Source: Dehalococcoidia bacterium
GTDB taxonomy: Bacteria > Chloroflexota > Dehalococcoidia > Lucifugimonadales > Lucifugimonadaceae
NCBI GenBank assembly: GCA_014239685.1
Contig: JAAZYK010000006.1
Location: 1-35,246 of the forward strand
DNA length: 35,246 nucleotides
Direction: 5' to 3'
Each line of letters opens with the position of its first letter. Within the stretch, counting starts at the first letter, position 1. Shown one piece after another: positions 1 through 8,546 of the stretch. The notes below the pieces were generated by a model. That model searched no databases. It was not told where the DNA came from and saw only the letters and a program-made list of their open reading frames with translations. The position numbers were made by a program, and so were the translations under genes.

Positions 1-443
1 GAGGTTCGGGCGAGAAACGTACGATACCGCTGGTGGCGAAATACGCTGATGAGTGGAATGCCGTCAACGTTCCATTGAGTCTGTATCAGCACAAGGTGGA
101 CGTACTCGAGGCTGCATGTGCTACTCAGGATCGCGACCCGATGACGGTTCACCGCTCACGAATGTCGATGGCCCTCGTGGCCGACGATCAGTTGTCACTA
201 GACCGCATGACGAGATGGCACATGTCCATGAACGGCGCTACCGGTTCGCCTGCTGAGTACCGGAAGGACAAGTCCGAAAACAATAATTTCCTCGTCGGAC
301 TGACCAGTGAACTGGTTGACACCCTCGGACAATTCGCAGACATGGGCGTTGAAGAAGTTCAGTTTGAACACTTCAATTTCGGTTCCGATGAATGGCCGGA
401 ATACCTGGCCAGTGAGATCGCTCCAGTTGTAGCGGCCTTTTAG
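1..443 (+). CDS. LLM-class flavin/F420-dependent oxidoreductase, C-terminal part (5' truncated)
   Basis: The reading frame is open through the left edge (first full codon at base 3) and reads GSGEKRTIPLVAKYADEWN, the region typical of the C-terminal third of luciferase-like TIM-barrel oxidoreductases. The GTG at 33 given in the ORF track is therefore an internal codon, not the start. About 147 residues are visible, ending in a helix-rich tail (ELVDTLGQFADMGVEEVQF), where family members have a conserved strand-helix and the final barrel strand. The family uses reduced FMN or F420 for monooxygenation or hydride transfer in the cytoplasm. The N-terminal cofactor and substrate regions lie outside the window, so neither cofactor nor substrate can be assigned. 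Stop is TAG at 441-443. Confidence 0.85.
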   Translation, partial: GSGEKRTIPLVAKYADEWNAVNVPLSLYQHKVDVLEAACATQDRDPMTVHRSRMSMALVADDQLSLDRMTRWHMSMNGATGSPAEYRKDKSENNNFLVGLTSELVDTLGQFADMGVEEVQFEHFNFGSDEWPEYLASEIAPVVAAF

Positions 444-458
444 TAGCCCTTCATAAAC

Positions 459-632
459 CTATTCAAAATTAAAGGCGTCGGGAATTGCCGCAGGTCCCCC
501 AAACGCGAAAAAGATCAGGATGATGCCTAGATATACAGCAATCCAGGCGGCCCACTTGACCTTCTTGCGGTCATCAATGACCGCCGCAATGGTCCCGGGC
601 ACCAGAAACAACACTCCGATAATCAGAAGCAT
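459..632 (-). CDS. small two-helix membrane protein (57 aa), absent from the ORF track
   Basis: Reading the minus strand from ATG at 632 gives a 57-residue protein ending in FNFE. Two hydrophobic helices are visible: residues about 2-18 (LLIIGVLFLVPGTIAAVI) and about 28-45 (WAAWIAVYLGIILIFFAF). They are joined by a charged turn, DDRKKVK. A clean Shine-Dalgarno AGAGGA lies 7 nt before the ATG (complement of 640-645). The protein should sit in the cytoplasmic membrane as a hairpin. The first bases overlap the end of a possible upstream small ORF (623-763), which suggests translational coupling. No family is recognised and no function is claimed. The RBS, composition and continuous hydrophobic pattern support it as real despite its size. 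Confidence 0.6.
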   Translation of the reverse strand: MLLIIGVLFLVPGTIAAVIDDRKKVKWAAWIAVYLGIILIFFAFGGPAAIPDAFNFE

Positions 633-763
633 TTCATAATCCTCTTATCTGGCAGAATTAGCGACCCAATACGTTCCGTCAGGTCTGTAACCTCAATCTC
701 CATCGGCCCGTTCTCAATAGTCTCGCGGTGTGCAACCACTTGTCGACTTTCACTACTCGGCAT
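623..763 (-). CDS. possible small hypothetical protein (46 aa)
   Basis: This ORF ends with ..LPDKRIMKCF and overlaps the start of the small membrane protein by about 10 nt. The ORF track extends it to 868, but that start would run into the divergent SDR gene. ATG at 763 is the more economical choice, although no convincing RBS precedes it. The sequence (ENGPMEIEVTDLTERIGSL) looks protein-like but matches nothing recognised. It is retained mainly because of its overlap with the well-supported downstream gene. It could equally be untranslated leader. Confidence 0.28.
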   Translation of the reverse strand: MPSSESRQVVAHRETIENGPMEIEVTDLTERIGSLILPDKRIMKCF

Positions 764-840
764 TATGACGTCTTTCGCGGCAAGCACGATAAGGTAATGT
801 CCGCTTGGACTGACCCAACTCTCCAAATAGGACAAATCAC

Positions 841-1620
841 ATGCCAAGGTTTGACGGCAAAGTCGCACTGATCACCGGGGCCGCTAGCGCGGTCGAAGGC
901 CAGCTCATGGGTTTTGGAGGATGCGCGGCCTGGCGGATACTGCGTGAGGGCGGACGCGTGATGATTGCCGATATCGCCGACGACCGGGGCGAGCAGGCCG
1001 TCGCTCAGATGCGGGACGAAGGACTGGACGCCACATACGTTCACTTGGACGTGACCAGAGAAGATCATTGGATCGCGGCGGTCAACATGTCGGTTGCCCG
1101 GTACGGACAATTGGACATCCTGATAAACGTCCCAGGAACGTCGGATCGCGGTTCGATCCTCAACACCGACGAAGACACATGGCAGACCGTTATGGACGTC
1201 TCAAGTCGGGGAATGTTCCTTGGCGCCAAATCTGTTGCACAAGCCATGCACGAATCGGGTGGCGGTGCAATTGTAAATGTGGCCTCTATGGCCGCCCGCT
1301 ACGGGGGACCGTATGGGGCTGCCTACTCATCGTCCCGGGCAGCAATCGTCGCGTTCGGGGGGTCGGCCGCTGTCCAGTTCGCCCCATTGGGCATCCGGGT
1401 GAATTCGGTGCTGCCGGGGTGGACTCATACTCCGTTCACCGACCAGCTTTTCAACGACGAAACAGCCAGTACGATCCGTATAAACAGGACACCACTCAAA
1501 CGATGGGGTGAACCCGAAGAGATCGCAGCCGGAATCCTTTTTTTATGCTCGGATGATGCCTCGTTCATTACCGGAACCGAGCTGGTGATTGATGGCGGAG
1601 TTACGGCCGCCCTGCAGTAG
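841..1620 (+). CDS. short-chain dehydrogenase/reductase with altered catalytic residues
   Basis: A 259-residue classical-length SDR with a Rossmann start (KVALITGAAS), an acidic strand end (IADIAD), LDVT for the adenine pocket and the usual C-terminus GTELVIDGG. SDRs perform NAD(P)-dependent oxidation or reduction of alcohols and carbonyls in the cytosol. Several hallmarks deviate. The TGxxxGxG loop carries an insertion (AVEGQLMGFGG). NNAG is NVPG. The helix-4 Asn of the usual VNLKG is Ser (VSSRG). The YxxxK dyad is YSSSR, so Lys is replaced by Arg. The Ser of NVAS and the Tyr are kept. All codons were checked in the DNA. The protein may have reduced or different activity. The gene is convergent with the CinA-like gene. 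Confidence 0.85.
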   Translation: MPRFDGKVALITGAASAVEGQLMGFGGCAAWRILREGGRVMIADIADDRGEQAVAQMRDEGLDATYVHLDVTREDHWIAAVNMSVARYGQLDILINVPGTSDRGSILNTDEDTWQTVMDVSSRGMFLGAKSVAQAMHESGGGAIVNVASMAARYGGPYGAAYSSSRAAIVAFGGSAAVQFAPLGIRVNSVLPGWTHTPFTDQLFNDETASTIRINRTPLKRWGEPEEIAAGILFLCSDDASFITGTELVIDGGVTAALQ

Positions 1621-1628
1621 TCTGGATT

Positions 1629-2117
1629 CTAATTAGAGGTCTTCAACACGCGTTCGAAGACCTCTAGGGTCTTCTCCGTAAACAGGTCCATATTCTCTGC
1701 CCGGTCGGATATACCCGTCTCCAATGTCTCCGTATGGGCTGATGGGCCGGCCACTGCTATGCATGTGTGCCCCGCATCATCGCCGTAGCTATTGCCGGTC
1801 GGTCCTGCGGCTCCAGTCTCAGCGAGTCCCCATGTGGTGCCGAGCCTCGTCCGTGCGGCGTCGGCGCAAAGCAAAGCGAACGGCTCACTGCTTGATCGCA
1901 CTCCTGGATGGTCGTTCAGATCGATCTGGGCAAACGCGTCCCGAGCAGCGCCCGTGTAAATCACCATGCCGCCCATGAAGTATGCAGATGCACCCGGAAC
2001 GGCCAGCAACGCGGCCGAAACCAGACCACCAGATGACGACTCAGAAACACCAACAGTCTCCCCACGACCCTTTAGCAGCGTGCTTATCGATTCCGCCAGC
2101 TCAGCTATTCGTGTCAT
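1629..2117 (-). CDS. CinA C-terminal domain protein (PncC-like nicotinamide-nucleotide amidohydrolase family)
   Basis: A stand-alone CinA C-terminal domain of 162 residues. Family landmarks: SESSSGG (the usual SESCTGG), VPGASAYFMGGMVIYT, the RLGTTWGLAETGAAGPTG segment and a final IAVAG strand. PncC enzymes deamidate NMN to nicotinate mononucleotide in pyridine-nucleotide recycling. The Cys-Thr pair after the putative nucleophilic Ser is Ser-Ser here. The residue in the Lys position of the usual YxNEAK segment is Arg (YTGAAR), so activity is uncertain. I chose ATG 2117 over 2138 because GGGAG lies 6 nt upstream of it. The N-terminal molybdopterin-binding-like half of full-length CinA is absent. 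Confidence 0.8.
   Translation of the reverse strand: MTRIAELAESISTLLKGRGETVGVSESSSGGLVSAALLAVPGASAYFMGGMVIYTGAARDAFAQIDLNDHPGVRSSSEPFALLCADAARTRLGTTWGLAETGAAGPTGNSYGDDAGHTCIAVAGPSAHTETLETGISDRAENMDLFTEKTLEVFERVLKTSN
1635..1665. terminator. hairpin between convergent genes (possible bidirectional terminator)
   Basis: Perfect 10-bp inverted repeat AGAGGTCTTC / GAAGACCTCT with an 11-nt loop. It overlaps the last codons of the CinA-like gene and lies 15 nt after the SDR stop. No clear T-run follows on either strand, so strong Rho-independent activity is doubtful. Confidence 0.4.
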
Positions 2118-2471
2118 ATCGTTCTCCCTGTCTGTCATGTGCCTGAGTCGTTGAAATTACAGAGCGAAACCAGATTCTATTGGCTTATTTGCGATTCTGC
2201 TGCTTGATACACGAGGGAGTACTTGACACCATCGGTAACGCATCATTCCTGCTGCAGAGGAATTGAAACGTCGTTATCCGATCACCACACAACCCCCAAT
2301 AAGACAATCTCTATCGTACAAAAAGTACCGCCCCGCACCAGAATCAGGATGCCGCCAACATAAGACGTTGAGCGACTCGTCGTAGACGTTACACGATCGA
2401 AAACTCGGATGTATGATCCCGCAATACACCCAGTACAACCGAATAAAATCCTCACAAGGAGACATAAACCA
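2118..2471 (+). promoter_or_regulatory. divergent intergenic region with a possible promoter for the ThDP gene pair
   Basis: This 354-nt gap separates the minus-strand CinA-like gene from the plus-strand ThDP genes. A TATGAT (2412-2417), one mismatch from the consensus -10, lies about 55 nt before the ATG. No good -35 is seen; the best is TTACAC at 2389-2394. A TTGACA at 2223-2228 lacks a matching -10. The ORF-track entries here on the minus strand look like chance frames. Confidence 0.3.
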
Positions 2472-4199
2472 ATGCCCACACGCCCAATAACAGCCAACGC
2501 ATCCCGGGTGATGGTGGAACAGCTAGTGGCTTCTGGCATCGATTACGTCTTCTACAATTCCGGTTCGCGAGAAGCCCGGTTTTTCGACTCACTTCACGCA
2601 AACCCAGACATCCAGGGCGTCCTCTCCCTTCACGAAGGAATCGTCACGGCCGCAGCCGGCGGTTACAGTCAGGTTAAGGGCGACCCAGCGGTCATGGTCG
2701 TCCACCTGGGAGCCGGCCTCGCACAATGCCTAGGCCAGCTCATAAATATTTGGTCTGCCAACCTTCCAGTCGTCGTGATCACGTTTGCCGGTGACACCGG
2801 TAGCTTCGCCGACCGAATATCGTTGGACCTTGGCCATTCCTTCGGTCCAACCTCCATCGCAGCCCCGTTCGTAAAAGCAAGTTGGGCGGTATACGAGCCT
2901 GAAGGCCTTCCACAGGCATTTGAGCGAGCAATTCGGGTAGCCAAAACGCCACCGTTCGGACCGGTACATCTCGCCATCTACGACCGTCTTCTCGAAGACG
3001 ATCTCGTTACGACAGGAATCATTGAAGGAGAAATTCCGGAAATCAGAGCCGGGTACCCGTCCGATGAAGATGTGCAATCTCTCACATCGGCACTAGAAGA
3101 AGCCGAGCGGCCGATGTTCTACATCGGTGACGGCATCTGGAAGAGCGGTGCTGAAAATAAACTCCTATCTCTGGCCGAGCACTATGGAGCCACCGTGGTT
3201 ACGGGCTTTGACGATGCCCGTGGCCTTCCGATCACACATCCCCTCCACTGCGGCCGGATCAATCTCGCCGTCGATAGTCTTAAACCTGATCAGATCTTCT
3301 GCTTTGGAATTCGCCACGGAGGGAATGGCAAGACCGACGATTTCGACGTGTTCTCAACTGCCGACCGGATTATGGCAGTTGGATCGGGAGTGGAAAATTT
3401 CCAGAACCTCCCAGGGCTGTCCCTTGAGGTACTTGCGGACGAGTTCAGGACACTGGAACGACTCGAAGAGTTCGCATCAAATAACGGACCAGCTTCGAAA
3501 TACGATAAACGCCGGGACAGTGCGCGCATACATTCCGCCAAACTTCGCGAAGAGCGACGTAAGGTGACCGGTTGGGCACCCCAAACGGAGGGCCAAGTTC
3601 GCCCACTGGTGTTACTTGACACTATGGACCAGGCTCTCGAAAACGTTGGAGGCGGCATCATAACTACGGAACAGTTCGCTGCTCCATTTGATTGCATTCC
3701 GGCTAAAGACGGTGGTGGAAACAATATCTACATCCGCCCCGCGGGCGGATCAGAGGGATATGGAATCGGCGCGGCAATCGGCGCAAAGTTAGCTGCCCCG
3801 GACACCCCGGTGATTGGGCTCGTCGGAGACGGATCAACCTTCTACCACGACTCCGGATTGTGGACCGCCGTTCACCACAACATACCTGTGTTGTATGTGA
3901 TCCCAAACAACGGCGCTTACGGCATCGTTGCGGGCGCATTTGGAGCCGCTGGTGAAGTGATGACTGACACCGGCGAATATGCCAGCGTAGCGCTTGAGGG
4001 AATAGATCCTGTCGTTATTGCAAGTGGGTTCGGGATGGACGGCGTAACTGTCGATGACGAGTCAAAAATCGCAGACGAGATCGCACGTGGACTGGACATC
4101 GTGATGAACGAGAAGCGTCCATACATCATCGACGTCAAACTCCCGCTCGGCCTCCCACAGGGCGGCACACCTGCAGAAGTCTGGAAGTTCGCCGAATAA
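2472..4199 (+). CDS. thiamine-diphosphate-dependent enzyme (acetolactate synthase/decarboxylase-like), paralogue 1
   Basis: A 575-residue member of the ThDP superfamily with Pyr, central and PP domains. The catalytic Glu that activates the cofactor is E55 in LHEGIVTAAAGGYS. The ThDP/Mg motif is GDGS at about 452-455, followed by PNNG at about 478-481. These enzymes decarboxylate 2-oxo acids or carboligate the resulting enamine in the cytosol. The start was moved from TTG/ATG 2409 to ATG 2472 because AAGGAG lies just upstream (about 2456-2461) and the paralogue aligns from this Met. It is followed after 65 nt by a close paralogue in the same direction, presumably co-transcribed. The substrate cannot be read from sequence. 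Large-subunit acetolactate synthase is unlikely, since no small subunit is nearby. Confidence 0.85.
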   Translation: MPTRPITANASRVMVEQLVASGIDYVFYNSGSREARFFDSLHANPDIQGVLSLHEGIVTAAAGGYSQVKGDPAVMVVHLGAGLAQCLGQLINIWSANLPVVVITFAGDTGSFADRISLDLGHSFGPTSIAAPFVKASWAVYEPEGLPQAFERAIRVAKTPPFGPVHLAIYDRLLEDDLVTTGIIEGEIPEIRAGYPSDEDVQSLTSALEEAERPMFYIGDGIWKSGAENKLLSLAEHYGATVVTGFDDARGLPITHPLHCGRINLAVDSLKPDQIFCFGIRHGGNGKTDDFDVFSTADRIMAVGSGVENFQNLPGLSLEVLADEFRTLERLEEFASNNGPASKYDKRRDSARIHSAKLREERRKVTGWAPQTEGQVRPLVLLDTMDQALENVGGGIITTEQFAAPFDCIPAKDGGGNNIYIRPAGGSEGYGIGAAIGAKLAAPDTPVIGLVGDGSTFYHDSGLWTAVHHNIPVLYVIPNNGAYGIVAGAFGAAGEVMTDTGEYASVALEGIDPVVIASGFGMDGVTVDDESKIADEIARGLDIVMNEKRPYIIDVKLPLGLPQGGTPAEVWKFAE

Positions 4200-4264
4200 A
4201 TTGAAGCGGGTTCCTAAGACACTTTTACCAGAAAAACCTATCAAAAAAGGACGACTTGATTCAG

Positions 4265-5995
4265 ATGTCAATTCACCCGATCACTGCCAACGCGTCTCAG
4301 ATTATGGTCGAACAGTTGGTCGCATCCGGCATTGATTACGTGTTCTACAACTCCGGATCACGCGAAGCGCGGTTCTTCGACTCTCTCCATGCCAACCCTG
4401 ACATCCAAGGCGTCCTTGCACTTCATGAAGGAATCGTCACGTCAGCCGCCGGTGGGTACAGTCAGGTCAAGGGCGATCCCGCGGTAATGGTCGTTCACCT
4501 AGGAGCCGGGTTGGCACAGTGCCTCGGGCAACTCATCAACGTGTGGTCTGCAAGTCTCCCAGTGGTCGTCATAACTTTTGCGGGCGATACCGGCAGTTTC
4601 GCTGATCGTGTCTCATTGGACCTTAGCCATACATTTGGACCGACATCTATCGCTGCACCGTTTGTAAAAGCGAGCTGGGCGGTTATTGAACCAGAGGGAT
4701 TACCACAGGCATTAAAGCGAGCGATACGGGTAGCAAAGACGCCACCGTTCGGCCCGGTACATCTCGCCATTTACGACCGTCTTCTTGAAGATGATCTGGT
4801 TACGACGCACATCATCGATGGCGAAATCCAAGAACTACGAGCCGGGTACCCATCCGACCATGATGTAGAGACGATTTCATCAGCTCTGGATGCCGCCGAA
4901 CGACCAATGTTTTATATCGGAGATGGAGTCTGGAAAAGTAACGCCGAAAACAAACTAATTGCTTTGGCCGAGCACTACGGCGCCGCGGTAACGACCATAC
5001 CGTTCGCCGATGCCCGAGGTGTCCCCGTCGCTCACCAACTGCATTGCGGAAGGATTGATACGGCCGCCGAGAGCATTAAACCAGATCAGATTTTTTGTTT
5101 CGGGGTACGACATGGAGGAAATGGAAAAGCCGATGACTTCGACTCATTAGCAACAGCAAGCAACATCATTGCAGTCGGTTCAGGAGTCGCTAACTTTCAG
5201 AACCTCCCCGATTTAACGCTCGAAGTCCTGGCTGATGAAGCAAGAACCATTGATCGGTTACTCGAAATTGCCGAAAAAACGTTCCCTGCTTCGAAGTATG
5301 ACGCGCGACGCACTGTTGCGGAGGCTCACTCAACAGCCCTCAGAGAACAGAGACGTAAAGTCACTGGATGGGCGCCAAAACAAACAGGGCAAGTTCGACC
5401 ATTAGTACTGCTTGACACCCTCGACGAAGAACTCGAACTTGTCGGCGGAGGTGTAATGACGTTCGAATCTCCGTCGACTTCGTTTGATTGCGTTCAGTCC
5501 AAAGAAGGCGGAGGAAACAATATCTATATTCGTTCCGCCGGTGGGTCGGAAGGCTATGGAATCGGCGCTGCAATAGGCGCCAAGTTGGCAGCGCCGGATA
5601 CGCCCGTAGTAGGCCTTGTCGGAGACGGGTCTACCTTTTACGCAGACTCTGGTCTTTGGACCGCAGTACACCACCGAATCCCGGTGCTCTACGTAATCCC
5701 AAACAACGGTTCATACGGCGTCGTGGCCGGAGCTTTTGGTCGGGAGGGAGAGGTGATGAGTGACACCGGTCAATATGCCAGTGTTGCCCTTGAAGGAATA
5801 GATCCTGTAGCAATAGCAGGAGGCTTCGGTATGGACGGTATCGTAGTCGACGAAGAGTCTGAACTTCAGGATGCAATCAAACACGGTTTGGACGTCGTTA
5901 TGAACGAACAAAAGCCGTACTTAATCGATGTCAAACTTCCACTCGGACTACCTGAAGGTGGAACCCCTGCAGAAGTCTGGAAGTTCGCCGGTTAA
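4265..5995 (+). CDS. thiamine-diphosphate-dependent enzyme, tandem paralogue 2
   Basis: A 576-residue protein closely similar along its whole length to the preceding gene. It shares the PITANAS opening, the YNSGSREARFFDS block, the catalytic LHEGIVTSAAGG Glu, GDGSTFY and IPNNG. A one-residue indel occurs near residue 245 (TTIPFADARG versus VTGFDDARG). ATG 4265 was chosen over the TTG at 4256 because it aligns exactly with paralogue 1; AAAGGA lies about 13 nt upstream. No terminator was seen in the short gap, so an operon is likely. The two proteins could form a hetero-oligomer or act on related 2-oxo acids; this is inference. The MFS gene downstream may supply substrate. Confidence 0.85.
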   Translation: MSIHPITANASQIMVEQLVASGIDYVFYNSGSREARFFDSLHANPDIQGVLALHEGIVTSAAGGYSQVKGDPAVMVVHLGAGLAQCLGQLINVWSASLPVVVITFAGDTGSFADRVSLDLSHTFGPTSIAAPFVKASWAVIEPEGLPQALKRAIRVAKTPPFGPVHLAIYDRLLEDDLVTTHIIDGEIQELRAGYPSDHDVETISSALDAAERPMFYIGDGVWKSNAENKLIALAEHYGAAVTTIPFADARGVPVAHQLHCGRIDTAAESIKPDQIFCFGVRHGGNGKADDFDSLATASNIIAVGSGVANFQNLPDLTLEVLADEARTIDRLLEIAEKTFPASKYDARRTVAEAHSTALREQRRKVTGWAPKQTGQVRPLVLLDTLDEELELVGGGVMTFESPSTSFDCVQSKEGGGNNIYIRSAGGSEGYGIGAAIGAKLAAPDTPVVGLVGDGSTFYADSGLWTAVHHRIPVLYVIPNNGSYGVVAGAFGREGEVMSDTGQYASVALEGIDPVAIAGGFGMDGIVVDEESELQDAIKHGLDVVMNEQKPYLIDVKLPLGLPEGGTPAEVWKFAG

Positions 5996-6065
5996 CCCTC
6001 CGGATGTCCGATCAAACGAGCTCAGAGTAATTCCGGTGGTCTGCGATGATGCAGGCTCCACGTGA

Positions 6066-7505
6066 GTGTGCCAGTATTGCGTGGGCCAACTCCGATTCAC
6101 CGCCAACACCTCTTCTGTCTGGATTCCTAAGATCAAGTTTTTCCATAGAAATCAAACGCCGGCCGAATCAGACTCGCCCGGGCGAGGAAAAATTTTCTAC
6201 GGATGGTGGATCGTTGGAGCGGCGGCCATCACAAATGGTACCGGTGGGGCGCTCCAGTGGCAGGGCTTCACGGTCCTGTTTCTTCCTGTAAGCGAAAGTC
6301 TAGGCCTCGGGTTGGGAGCAACGGCCCTTGCCTTTGGCCTGGCACGTGCCGAGAACGGCGTTATCGGGCCAATATCAGGGTGGTTGATCGATAAATACGG
6401 CGTCCGACCGCTCATGTTCGCTGGCACATTCATCGTCGGAATCGGCTATCTGCTGTTGTCCCGGGCAGACAACTTCATTGCCTTTCTGGTGGTTTACATA
6501 TTCGTAATTTCTATCGGCGCGTCGACCAGCTTCATGCAGGCGACAACAGCAGGCATCAACTCGTGGTTTATCCGTAAACGAGGTCTTGCGATGTCTGTCA
6601 ACGCCGCTGCATTTCGGCTTGGTGGCGCAGCGATGGTGCCAATCCTTTCCATCTTCGTTCTGAAGTACGGTTGGCAAAACGCATCGATCGGCATCGGGCT
6701 GATGATGATCTTCCTTGTAATGCCGATGGCGCTTTTCTTTCGGCGTTCTCCCGAGGCCTACGGCCTCAATCCGGATGGTGACCCGACCCCACATGAAGAT
6801 TCATTGTCAACAGACGGGGACAGCGCAGCGCCGATCGCAACTTACGATAGTTGGACCACAAAGCAAGCGTTGAGGACTCGTGCCTTCTGGATCCTATCGA
6901 TCGGCACTATGCTCCGTATCGCGGCCCACGGAACTATCTTCGTCCATCTCATCGCCATCCTTGACTGGAAGGACATAGACCGACAGGTCGCTGCGAACAT
7001 GGTCGGTGGCCTGGCCCTAGTAGCCGTCCCACTGATTCTATTGGCCGGGTACTACGGGGACCGAATCGGGCGGACTAAGATCTTGTCTCTGGGCTACGCC
7101 ATGTCCGCGATCAGCCTATTTATTGTCGTGTTCACCGAAGGTACCCTTCCGCTCTTCCTCGCTCTATTGCTATTCACCGGGTCAGAAGCGGGAAGCGCGC
7201 TAAATTGGGCGCTGGTAGGCGATATGTTCGGTCGCAAAAGTTTCGCGACTATCCGCGGCATGATGGCTCCGCTTTACAACAGTGTGCTAATGGTCGGGCC
7301 CGTTGCCGCCGGCTTCGTTTTCGACTGGACCGGCACCTACACACCTGTCCTGATCACGGGAGGCGTGCTCATGCTCGCAGCGGCCGTGGTGTTCCTCCGG
7401 CTTGAAGCGCCCACCTTGTCCCCTGTACCTCAGTCAACCGAATCTAGTCCGTCCGCCATGGGTTCCGATACGTCAATCTCGACCAGACCTACGGCGGACG
7501 ACTAA
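6066..7505 (+). CDS. major facilitator superfamily transporter (OFA/monocarboxylate-like)
   Basis: A roughly 430-residue MFS core with 12 predicted helices. It opens at KIFYGWWIVGAAAI and has a motif-A-like loop, GWLIDKYGVRP, between TM2 and TM3. The second half starts after a charged central loop (about residues 245-270 of the ORF). The GWWIV start and the overall pattern resemble organic-anion carriers of the oxalate:formate/monocarboxylate group, so a small organic acid is a fair guess. The start is unsure: GTG 6066 has only a weak AGG upstream and gives about 43 extra, non-membrane residues. GTG 6081 is also possible. The tail is polar and Ser/Pro-rich. It lies 70 nt after the ThDP pair in the same direction, consistent with uptake for that pathway. 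Confidence 0.82.
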   Translation: MCQYCVGQLRFTANTSSVWIPKIKFFHRNQTPAESDSPGRGKIFYGWWIVGAAAITNGTGGALQWQGFTVLFLPVSESLGLGLGATALAFGLARAENGVIGPISGWLIDKYGVRPLMFAGTFIVGIGYLLLSRADNFIAFLVVYIFVISIGASTSFMQATTAGINSWFIRKRGLAMSVNAAAFRLGGAAMVPILSIFVLKYGWQNASIGIGLMMIFLVMPMALFFRRSPEAYGLNPDGDPTPHEDSLSTDGDSAAPIATYDSWTTKQALRTRAFWILSIGTMLRIAAHGTIFVHLIAILDWKDIDRQVAANMVGGLALVAVPLILLAGYYGDRIGRTKILSLGYAMSAISLFIVVFTEGTLPLFLALLLFTGSEAGSALNWALVGDMFGRKSFATIRGMMAPLYNSVLMVGPVAAGFVFDWTGTYTPVLITGGVLMLAAAVVFLRLEAPTLSPVPQSTESSPSAMGSDTSISTRPTADD

Positions 7506-7608
7506 CGGTGTGAGTCTCGTCGACCTAGAGATAGACCCGTTTCATCATTGTCAGGTTGACCGTTGCCGGGGAGTCCAACAGGCCGTTACCACCGAGTTCA
7601 CAGGAGAA

Positions 7609-8463
7609 TTACCAAGCGTCTCCGCTGCCGTAGTCACGCGGTAGCCAAGTCCCAAGCTCCACCAGGGATAGAAACTCCGCCACAAGTTGGTTGAAGACCA
7701 TCGGTTCCTCGATATTGACAGCGTGCCCAGTCTGCGGAACAACCGCCAGCCCAGCCGTAGGAACTGTCCTCTTAAGAAACAAACCGGGCTCAAGACAGGG
7801 TTCATCCTCGTCGCCGTTTATGACAAACATAGGTATGTGTAGATTTTTAAGATCCGACTCCCATGTGTAGATGGAAGGTCTGGTCCCCTGGAATCCACGG
7901 AACGTGTTAGCGGAACCTTTCGCCGAGTGCGACAGGAAGAGCTCTTCAAACAGCGCATACCCAAGAGGGTCTTTGAACCTGAAACGTGCCCGGGTGTCTC
8001 CGGTGCTGTATGAGCGCATTGCCTCCATACCACCAGATTCCATCAGATCTGCGTATTTGGAGGAGTTTTGATGGAACTTTGCAACATCCTCGGATCCGCT
8101 ACCCGCGCCGGCAACGATCAAGGAACTACACATCTCAGGGTGCGTTAGTCCAAAACCAATGGTGGTGTATGCACCCATCGACAACCCACCGATATGGGCT
8201 TTCTCGATGCTGAGATGGTCCAGAAGTCCCTTTAGGTCTGCCACCTGTTGCTTGTGGTTGTAGACATCAGGGTTTTCCGGAACATCCGAAGGCGTGTAGC
8301 CACGAGCGTTGTACACAATCACCCGGTACTTACGTGCGAAGTAATTGACCTGTTGATCCCAGTTTTCCATGCTTCCGGCGAACTCGTGAGCCAACACAAG
8401 TGGATACCCAGACCCTGTTTCCCGGTAAGCCAGATTCACGCCGTTTATATCTACAAAGTCCAC
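7609..8463 (-). CDS. alpha/beta hydrolase
   Basis: An alpha/beta hydrolase fold protein of about 284 residues. The nucleophile elbow is GLSMG, the acid is probably the Asp of NGDEDEP, and the His is in TGHAVN. The oxyanion segment is HEFAGS, where many relatives have HGFGGS. It would hydrolyse an ester, lactone or C-C bond in the cytosol; the substrate is unknown. I chose GTG 8463, just before DFVDINGVNLAYRETG, because GGAGG lies 8 nt upstream. ATG 8478, ATG 8490 and GTG 8505 (ORF track) are alternatives without an RBS. It follows an SDR on the same strand with an 83-nt gap, so the two are probably co-transcribed. Confidence 0.85.
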   Translation of the reverse strand: MDFVDINGVNLAYRETGSGYPLVLAHEFAGSMENWDQQVNYFARKYRVIVYNARGYTPSDVPENPDVYNHKQQVADLKGLLDHLSIEKAHIGGLSMGAYTTIGFGLTHPEMCSSLIVAGAGSGSEDVAKFHQNSSKYADLMESGGMEAMRSYSTGDTRARFRFKDPLGYALFEELFLSHSAKGSANTFRGFQGTRPSIYTWESDLKNLHIPMFVINGDEDEPCLEPGLFLKRTVPTAGLAVVPQTGHAVNIEEPMVFNQLVAEFLSLVELGTWLPRDYGSGDAW

Positions 8464-8546
8464 GCCTGTCGCCTCCATGTTCCACGTCATTTTCGACCCG
8501 ACCACGCGCCCACAATGGCTCTCGCAATATGTCTTATCGAATTGGG

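Noticed and set aside
2223-2251. TTGACA at 2223 as a promoter for the ThDP genes
   Set aside because: No -10-like hexamer lies 16-18 nt downstream.
2274-2539. Minus-strand ORFs (85 and 63 aa) upstream of ThDP paralogue 1
   Set aside because: They overlap the start of a solid CDS, overlap each other in different frames, and have Cys-rich sequence unlike the neighbouring proteins.
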